DNA of 64,000 nucleotides from Pseudoalteromonas sp. 3D05 (GTDB taxonomy: Bacteria > Pseudomonadota > Gammaproteobacteria > Enterobacterales > Alteromonadaceae), in the NCBI RefSeq assembly GCF_002723455.1, contig NZ_PDUS01000020.1:29939-93938 (forward strand). The letters run 5' to 3'. Every line of letters starts with the position of its first letter. Position 1 is the first letter of the stretch. Both the position numbers and the translations under genes were made by a program. Shown in pieces: positions 18,674 to 25,600 of the stretch. Below the pieces are notes generated by a model that did not search any database, was not told the DNA's origin, and saw only the letters and a program-made list of their open reading frames with translations.

Positions 18674-19385
18674 GCTGTTGGCCTGTATGTTGAGTTAAAT
18701 GGCGGGCAGGTCCCGAGTTTATATTTTTGCAATCAAGCGTGAGCCTTCCCTCAGTAAATGAGTAAATATTTTGTGCTTTATTTGCAAGTTCATTGCTGTG
18801 AGTCACAATAATTAAACCGGCGTTATGCGCTTGGCTGCACTCAAATAACATATCTGAAATATCACTGGCATTGCCTTGATCTAAATTACCGGTTGGTTCA
18901 TCAGCAAATATAAATTTAGGTGAGAAAACAAGAGCTCTGGCAATGGCAACACGTTGCTGTTCACCACCGCTTAATTGTGAAGGGCGATGATCAGCACGCT
19001 TTGATAAACCGACCTTCGCTAACCAATGCTCGGCTTTGGCTACTGCCTGTTTATCACCGCGTAATTTTAATGGCAGCGCAATATTGTTAAGAGCTGATAG
19101 TTCTGGCAACAAGTGAAACTGTTGAAAAATAAACCCGACATGTGATCGCAAGCTGTCCAAAGGTAAAACAGTCTCTGCTTTTATAAACCGCCCTTGCCCT
19201 TTTGTTGGCTTTTCCAGCCCCGAAAGCAACATAAGCAAACTCGTTTTACCGGACCCAGAAGGGCCTGTTATGGCATAAGACTGGCCTTGTTCAACAGTTA
19301 TATCGAGCTTTTCAAATAACGTAATTGTCGACGTAGTGGTTTTAAATGACTGAGAAACACCTTCAAGTTCTATTTTGCAGGACAT
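18666..19385 (-). CDS. ABC transporter ATP-binding protein (LolD/YbbA-like)
   Basis: A protein of about 239 residues, the cytoplasmic ATPase of the exporter. Walker A is [11 protein letters not shown], the Q loop [12 protein letters not shown], the signature [15 protein letters not shown] and Walker [12 protein letters not shown]; a D loop and the switch IIVTHS follow. This is the MacB/LolD/YbbA subfamily ([15 protein letters not shown] region). I chose ATG 19385 over the in-frame GTG at 19394 because AAGGTG lies 6 bp before it. The upstream region carries a tandem TTTCACA site, so the exporter, regulator and kinase may form one autoregulated operon. Confidence 0.93.
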   Translation of the reverse strand: MSCKIELEGVSQSFKTTTSTITLFEKLDITVEQGQSYAITGPSGSGKTSLLMLLSGLEKPTKGQGRFIKAETVLPLDSLRSHVGFIFQQFHLLPELSALNNIALPLKLRGDKQAVAKAEHWLAKVGLSKRADHRPSQLSGGEQQRVAIARALVFSPKFIFADEPTGNLDQGNASDISDMLFECSQAHNAGLIIVTHSNELANKAQNIYSFTEGRLTLDCKNINSGPARHLTQHTGQQHA

Positions 19386-19432
19386 AACATGCACCTTAAC
19401 GTTTAATTAGAGTACAACGGTATGCCACTGTG

Positions 19433-19450
19433 TGTGAAACAAATGTGAAA
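19433..19450 (-). promoter_or_regulatory. Tandem direct-repeat site a (TTTCACA-N4-TTTCACA)
   Basis: On the minus strand this reads TTTCACATTTGTTTCACA: two perfect heptamers in 11-bp phase, ending 47 bp before the ABC ATPase start. It is a probable binding site for the OmpR-type regulator at 15419-16117. Confidence 0.65.
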
Positions 19451-19500
19451 TACACCCCTTCCCTTTTTTATGCAACACGCTGCAATATGAAGGCGTTTCA

Positions 19501-19518
19501 TTTCACTCATTTTTCACA
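19501..19518 (+). promoter_or_regulatory. Tandem direct-repeat site b (TTTCACT-N4-TTTCACA)
   Basis: TTTCACTCATTTTTCACA ends 46 bp before the start of the secreted protein gene at 19565. It is the same motif, phase and distance as site a, pointing toward the other divergent gene. Confidence 0.62.
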
Positions 19519-19564
19519 TTAACTGATTTAAGGTCTCATTTTTATTACCTAAAAGAGATGACCC

Positions 19565-20317
19565 ATGAAAAGATGCTACCTACTTCTATTTTTACCTTTC
19601 ATTTACTTAATCATGTTCACTCAGGCGATTGCCTCAGACAATGAAGCCACCCAGTACAATAAACTTAAAAATAGCATCGACGCCGCCATTACTAAATTTG
19701 AACAAACAGACAGCCAACGCTGGTCATTCACGGTTTCTCGCTTTGAAAATGAAGAGGGTGATATTACACGCTCTGTCGAATACTATAACCCACATGCAGC
19801 AATGCCTTGGCAGCTTATAAAAACCAATGGCCAATCCCCCACATCAGCGCAAATCAAGCGTTTTACAGACAAAAAAAGTAAACAAAACAACGCACCCGAT
19901 AAAAAAGAGCGTATTAGCATGCCACTGCGTAAATTTGTTGATCTTGAAAGCCTTACGCTCATCTCTGAGGACGAAAGCACCATGGTGGTTGATTATAATG
20001 TACACATCAAAAAGCTAGGCGATGACGCCATCGGAAAACTCCGCGGCACCTTGGTTTATAACAAATCATTGCACTTTATCGAAACGCTATCTATTGTAAA
20101 TACGGCTGACTTTTCACCCATGCTCTCCGCCAATATCACCGACCTTGCCCTTTCGTTTAACTTTATAAATAACGCAGGGAGTATTTTACTTAAGCAAAAT
20201 AAAATGAACATGAAAGGCACTTTTGCATACTTTACGCAAATAAACGAAACCTCGACTGATCACTACACCGACTATCAGTTGTTGCCAACACAACATGCTA
20301 CTGACATTTCACACTGA
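19565..20317 (+). CDS. Secreted hypothetical protein of the TTTCACA regulon
   Basis: A 250-residue protein with an N-terminal signal peptide (cleavage near TQAIAS). It is polar throughout, with a short lysine-rich patch (KKSKQNNAPDKKER) and a beta-rich second half. I do not recognise a named family, though it resembles secreted proteins of unknown function found next to envelope-stress systems. It is transcribed divergently from the ABC/two-component operon under its own TTTCACA site and is probably periplasmic. The DJ-1-family gene starts 46 bp downstream, with another TTTCACA site inside the end of this reading frame. Confidence 0.7.
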   Translation: MKRCYLLLFLPFIYLIMFTQAIASDNEATQYNKLKNSIDAAITKFEQTDSQRWSFTVSRFENEEGDITRSVEYYNPHAAMPWQLIKTNGQSPTSAQIKRFTDKKSKQNNAPDKKERISMPLRKFVDLESLTLISEDESTMVVDYNVHIKKLGDDAIGKLRGTLVYNKSLHFIETLSIVNTADFSPMLSANITDLALSFNFINNAGSILLKQNKMNMKGTFAYFTQINETSTDHYTDYQLLPTQHATDISH

Positions 20318-20324
20318 TTTCACA
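20307..20324 (+). promoter_or_regulatory. Tandem direct-repeat site c (TTTCACA-N4-TTTCACA)
   Basis: TTTCACACTGATTTCACA overlaps the stop of the secreted protein gene and ends 39 bp before the DJ-1/PfpI start. Both heptamers are perfect and in 11-bp phase, as in sites a and b. Confidence 0.62.
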
Positions 20325-20363
20325 TACTCACCGCCACACTGCACCCAAATCTCAAGAGGAAAA

Positions 20364-21455
20364 ATGATGTTTACTCACTATCGAAAGACAAAAATTACCC
20401 TAATCACAATTATTAGTTTATTTGCGTTGCTAGTTGGCTTTATTCTTTGGATCAGAGCAGTCGTACCTGCTAGCCCTAATAAGCTCAACGTGACTAATAC
20501 AACGCCGGACGATTTAGTCTACCTAAAGCAAAACGTTAAAAAGTCACGAGGAAAAATACTGGCTGTGGTAACAAGTACTGACAAAATGGGCTGCAGTGAC
20601 AAAAACACAGGGTATGAGTTAACAGAGCTGGCGCGTGCATACTATGTATTTCAAGCGAATGGCTTTGATGTTGATATTGCCAGCCCTCAAGGGAAAAAAC
20701 CGCCCGCAGTACTCGATGATGATGACATGGGACAATACGACTACGCGTTTTTAAATGACCCCTTTGCACAAAGCAAAGTTAACAATAGCATCGCACTAGA
20801 AGAGGTAGATACGCTCCAATACAGTGCTGTTTATTTTGTTGGTGGAAAAGGCGCAATGTTTGATTTTCCTAACAATACAGCAATCCAAGCCATGCTGCGT
20901 GAATACTACGAGGCCAATAAAGTCATTGGGGCAGTGTGCCATGGGCCTGCAGCACTGGTGAATGTTACTTTGTCAGACGGCACGCCGATGATCAATAACA
21001 AAACCGTCGCAGCATTTACCAACGAAGAAGAATTACTACTCATTCCAGATGCTAAAGAGGTATTCCCCTTTTTATTACAAAACAAATTAGTTGAACAAGG
21101 GGCAACCTTTGATGAGGGGCATCTGTACCTTAACAACATCGCACACGACGGTAATTTAATTACAGGGCAAAACCCATGGTCGGTCTGGTCTGTTGCAGAG
21201 TCGATGATTAAGCAGCTTGGTTACACGCCAGTCAAGCGCCCAATCACCCCTGAAGAAAATACCATAAATGTATTGATAGACTACGAAGAACACGGCATCG
21301 AACAAGCCAAAAACAGCATCACCTTTTTGCGTTCAATCGACGAATATGTGCTAGATAGGACGATTATCGCCATTCATATGTTTGTTTATGCATTAAGGTG
21401 GGAACTAGGTAAATCAATTGACATGATACGCTTGCTTTCATTCGCTAAAATATGA
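20364..21455 (+). CDS. Membrane-anchored DJ-1/PfpI family protein (type 1 glutamine amidotransferase-like)
   Basis: A protein of about 363 residues with one N-terminal membrane anchor (ITLITIISLFALLVGFILWI) and a DJ-1/PfpI domain. The nucleophile elbow is VIGAVCHGPAAL (Cys192) and the strand YDYAFLNDPFAQ comes earlier. GYELTELARAYYVFQANGFDVDIASPQG is typical of the Hsp31/chaperone-glyoxalase branch. The C-terminal ~60 residues are an extra helical tail. An in-frame upstream start at 20295 would place a poor, non-hydrophobic leader before the anchor. ATG 20364 (or 20367) follows AAGAGGA. The protein likely faces the periplasm. Control by the adjacent response regulator is suggested by site c. 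Confidence 0.85.
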   Translation: MMFTHYRKTKITLITIISLFALLVGFILWIRAVVPASPNKLNVTNTTPDDLVYLKQNVKKSRGKILAVVTSTDKMGCSDKNTGYELTELARAYYVFQANGFDVDIASPQGKKPPAVLDDDDMGQYDYAFLNDPFAQSKVNNSIALEEVDTLQYSAVYFVGGKGAMFDFPNNTAIQAMLREYYEANKVIGAVCHGPAALVNVTLSDGTPMINNKTVAAFTNEEELLLIPDAKEVFPFLLQNKLVEQGATFDEGHLYLNNIAHDGNLITGQNPWSVWSVAESMIKQLGYTPVKRPITPEENTINVLIDYEEHGIEQAKNSITFLRSIDEYVLDRTIIAIHMFVYALRWELGKSIDMIRLLSFAKI

Positions 21456-21725
21456 ATTAAAATAATGCTAAAGTATCACGTGCCCTGGCAACACAAAAAT
21501 GCTTGCAGGGTACTATTTACAAGGCCCGGTGAATGCTCAAAAAGCTTTATAAATTTTTTGCCGCAGTCACCTTATATCAAAAGTTATCTTTACACGCTTG
21601 AGATACACCACCTGCCATGGTCACTGTTTTTATTAGCGCCCTTTTACAGCCTGCTGATTGCTTGGCCGAACCCTAGTTTTTCCTTATAGGGCCAGTTTTG
21701 ATGCATTTTTTATATTTGAAATACT

Positions 21726-22109
21726 CTATTTTTCAATAATTGGCGGGCTTAAATTAAAACGGAATTTTATTTTCTCTTTAAATTCAATTGGAAAATCAAT
21801 TGCAATATTATGTGATGTAGCTTTCTGTGAAGAAAAATGTCGTTTTGATGAGTATAAAGCCTCTTCAATTGGCGCTAAAGGCAAAGAAGAAGGCGTCAAA
21901 CCCAAATTTTTAATTTTAACAACTTTCCCTTTTTCATTAAAAGATATCTTGGCATTCACCTTTCCTGTCTTCGCGTTAATAACCGTTCCTTCTTCAAAAA
22001 CTGGATTAGGCACTTCCACGAATACCTCTGCGATATCAATATTCACCGAAGGCATACAAGCAAGGCTTGAGAAGCTAAAAGTTAAAAGCACAATAAAGAG
22101 ATATTTCAT
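21726..22109 (-). CDS. Small secreted protein, TonB-C-terminal-like fold suspected
   Basis: A 127-residue protein with a signal peptide (MKYLFIVLLTFSFSSLA) followed by a Cys. The mature region, INAKTGKVNAKISFNEKGKVVKIKNLGLTP and a later IDFPIEFKEKIKFRF, resembles the pattern of TonB C-terminal-like domains (G-V-V beta strands, then a beta strand ending in KFR). I infer that fold only from the pattern. It stands alone on the minus strand between the DJ-1 gene and the lipoyl/ATPase cluster. The 270 bp between the DJ-1 stop and this gene's 3' end hold a possible spurious hydrophobic ORF and nothing I can name. Confidence 0.6.
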   Translation of the reverse strand: MKYLFIVLLTFSFSSLACMPSVNIDIAEVFVEVPNPVFEEGTVINAKTGKVNAKISFNEKGKVVKIKNLGLTPSSLPLAPIEEALYSSKRHFSSQKATSHNIAIDFPIEFKEKIKFRFNLSPPIIEK

Positions 22110-22250
22110 AGTGACCTTTCAAATATACCAATTTTATCAAAGAGTCCTTTCCCCATTTTTACTTGGGAGGAAAACACAAAAACAATAAATACACTCAACC
22201 AAAACTGTACCATTGGGTAAAATAGTGGCTTGAACAATTATTCTAAACGA

Positions 22251-22604
22251 CTAACAAGCAGCTGTTAATTGCTGTTGTGCTAGCAGTTTTTTGAGTCGCT
22301 CGTTTTCTTCTCTTAATAAAGCAACTTCCTCTTCCAGCGGTAATTTTTTATCTGCGGTGTGTTCGCCGTGGCGTTTTTCGCGTAGGTGCATAATGACTTG
22401 TTCTGAGCTTACAATGTCACCTACTTTTGCTTTAAAAGTATGAATAACGCCTGCTTGTGGTGTCACCACCTCTAGCACGGCTTTTTCAAGTTCTACATCA
22501 AACAGTGCTTGATTAGCGATGACTTCTTGACCGTCATTCACATAAATAGCGGCTATCTTTGCCTCGCCCATTGAGTCGTATAATTCTGGTGCGTTGATTT
22601 CCAT
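22251..22604 (-). CDS. Orphan lipoyl/biotinyl-domain protein with C-terminal coiled coil
   Basis: A 117-residue protein. Residues 1-77 form a lipoyl-type domain: MEINAPELYDS, VNDGQEVIANQALFDVE, then the modifiable lysine in VELEKAVLEV (Lys41), and AKVGDIVSSEQVI. Residues 85-112 are a leucine-zipper-like coiled coil (LEEEVALLREENERLKKLL). It is far shorter than an E2 subunit, and no dehydrogenase or carboxylase gene lies nearby. It is the last gene of the minus-strand cluster with the giant ATPase and flotillin, 39 bp after the ATPase stop, with a strong AAAGGAG. It may serve as an adaptor or redox carrier for that complex; this is inference. Confidence 0.82.
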   Translation of the reverse strand: MEINAPELYDSMGEAKIAAIYVNDGQEVIANQALFDVELEKAVLEVVTPQAGVIHTFKAKVGDIVSSEQVIMHLREKRHGEHTADKKLPLEEEVALLREENERLKKLLAQQQLTAAC

Positions 22605-22643
22605 CTCTTTTTCTCCTTTATGTTTAAAAACAACTTATGTTTT

Positions 22644-25600
22644 TTATAACAACGTTGGCATAGAACCATCTTGCTGATCTTTTTCGCTTACCTGCGTAAC
22701 CACTTGCCTTGGCTGATTTTTTATTGCACTAATGAGTGTCTCTAAGGCCTGTTTATGTTCGCTGTGTTGCAAAGCGTTTTGTTGCGTATTATCTACGCTT
22801 TGCTGTGCAATAAGCTCAAGCACATCACGATTATTCGCAACCTTTAACTCACTGAGCAACTGGCTTATTAAGTGTTGAGTTTGCTCGTTGCTGTTGGTGC
22901 TTTTTAGCGCTGTTAATATATCGGCTAATTTTTCACTGTGATCCAGTGTAGTCAATGCGCTAAGCAATTGCTCACTCAAGGCGTTTATTTGTACCTCACT
23001 ACCAGCAAGTAATGCCTGCTGTAATGCTAAAATAGCGCTGTTAGGGTTAGTATTGATTATCGCTTGGGTAAGCTCTGCGAGCTCGGCTTTTGTATTTAAT
23101 TGCTCGGTTTGGCTATTTAACGCAGCAATAAGCTGTTGCACACCGTGTTGCATATTATTATTTTTAATAGAGTCCCTCAGCTGCTCACTTAATGCATCAA
23201 TATGCGAAGCCGTATTGTTACTCGCTATGGTCTCTATCAAGGTTTGAAGCTGCTCTTTGTTATCTAAAGGGGCTAAATACTCTGCTAACTGTTGCCCCAG
23301 CATAGCTAATGTTTGATTCGTGTTATTTGCAGCAATGCTTTTCGTTAACGCGGTAATTTCACTCTTATTGTTAATTGAACCAATACTTTCACCTAGCTGT
23401 GAGGCTAATGTATTTAACGTGTGATTAGTATTATTTTCAGTTGTTGCTTTAACTAACGCGTTTAGTTGTGCTTGGGTATTATTTTCAGCCGTGTTGTCTG
23501 CTAGCTGTTTGAGCACGTCTTTGTACGGTGTTTGCCCAAAGCCGCTTTCAACAGCTTGCGCAAGTGCTTGTATTGCATGGTTGCTGTCTGTCCCTTGCAC
23601 ATTGAGCCCAAGTGTTTGCAATAATTCGCTGTAATCGTGGCTGAGGTTAGTTTTGCTCAACTTACCGGCAATATTTTGCAATGATTCATGCAAATAACTC
23701 ATTTGTTCAACAGCCATCATTACCGGGCTGCCCGCGCCATCGAGCTTATTGAGCCTTACAAAATCATCTTTGATCTGTGAAAAGCGCTGCTGCTGCTCAT
23801 CACTGAGTGTACCGCGCAACTCTCCTAGTTTAAGTAAGTTTTCTTCTGAGCCTTTACTGAGAGTTTGCGCCTCGCCGCGATAGTGATCGCGTATTAGATT
23901 TTCAAGCTCTTCATCGTTCATGGCAGCAACGACCTTCTCTGCCATTTTGTTCATATTACGGTAGCTACCTTGCAGTTTAAAAGGCGGCTCAGTGCGGTAG
24001 TTATTATCTTGTGCGGCTGAAGCGATGTACTGAGCATTTACTTTTAGCACTGTGTTACGAATGGTCATTAAGCGGGTTAATACCGCTTTAATTTCGTTTG
24101 CCTCGGCTTGAGAGTAACCATGTTCAAGCTCATTTAATGAGATGTCTTCGCCCTCGCAAATACGCACAAGTTTGTATAAATCTTCCATATTACGATTAGC
24201 AAGCGGCGCAAGTACTGAGTTTGAGGTCAGCGCGTTTTCAATAAAGCTCATGGCAAACTCTTGTTCGCAGCCGGCTAAGGTATCACCTAAGTTATAAATA
24301 TCAGCACGGTTGGCTAGCATGTCAGGTATTTTAAAGCTCTCGCCAGATTCCGTGTACGGGTTACCCGCCATAACCACGGCAAACTTTTTACCCCGTAAAT
24401 CGTAGGTTTTACTTTTACCGTTCCACACACCATCAATACGGCGCGAGCCATCACACAATGAAATAAACTTTTGTAAAAACTCAGGGTTAGTGTGCTGTAT
24501 ATCATCCAAATAGAGCATCACGTTATTGCCCATTTCGAAGCTTTGGTTAATTTTAGCAATCTCTTTTTCAGCGGTTGCATTAATCGCTTGCGCCGGGTCA
24601 AGTGAGACTTGGTCGTGCCCTATTGATGGGCAGTTTACTTTTACAAAGGTCAGCCCTAGTCGATTTGCCACGTATTCAACAAGCGTTGTTTTACCGTAAC
24701 CGGGTGGTGATATAAGCAATAACATGCCCATTAAATCACTGCGTTTATTTTTACCCGCAGAGCCAATTTGTTTAGCTAAGTTATCGCCAATAATTGGGAA
24801 GTACACTTTGTTAATAAGCTGGTTACGCACAAATGAACTTAAAGGCCGGGCTTTAAACTCATCGAGTTGTAGGCGCTCTTTTTGCTCTGCAAGTATGTCG
24901 GTACGCAAGCTATGATATTGCTCAAATGCAGGTACTTGCTCGGTGATGTAGTCCCGTGTACGAGCATAAAATTCAGCGTAATCAAGGTTAAGAGCCTGCT
25001 CTCTTACCCGCTTATGTTGCCCCATGAGGTTTTCAACTTGCGTTGCAGGGGTTACATCTAGCACTTGGTAAGCTAACCCTGTGCTGGCACTTAAGTGCAA
25101 ATAATTAGCGGCTTCCGCTTGCTCAACAGCGCTTATCTGTGGGTAATGTAAGCAATACGCGTTTAACCAGCTTAAATACAACAAAGCACGCTCATCGGTG
25201 CTGTTCACATTTTTACGCGCGCTCTCTAATTCACTACTAAAGCCTTTTACCTTTGCCTCATTTGTGAATTGTTCGGCAAGCTTTTTAGCCTGTTGCGACA
25301 CCACAAAGCTAAGCTTATCTGGTGATTTTTGTTGCGCTAGTTGTTGTATCAAATATCCGGCTGTTAAATCACATGAAAAATCAGTGAAGCGTTGGCAAAG
25401 TAACGCAACTTGCGGTAAGAAATGACTAACTTGCGTGCTTATTTGTTCGGTTAAATTGGTAATAAATTGTGTTGCTGCAAAGTGTTTATCCATCAATATG
25501 GCGTTATTTGCCTGATGATAAAAATTACTTAACTGCTCTGTACTTAATTGCGCACTAAATAATTGCGCAATGATACGGCAACTGGCGGGGTAAATAAGTA

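Noticed and set aside
21465..21689. 74-codon plus-strand ORF after the DJ-1 gene, with one hydrophobic segment
   Set aside because: No Shine-Dalgarno, no recognisable family and an irregular composition; probably chance open frame.
21658..22188. 176-codon plus-strand ORF opposite the small secreted protein
   Set aside because: It is the antisense shadow of the better-supported minus-strand gene (signal peptide, ordered beta pattern).
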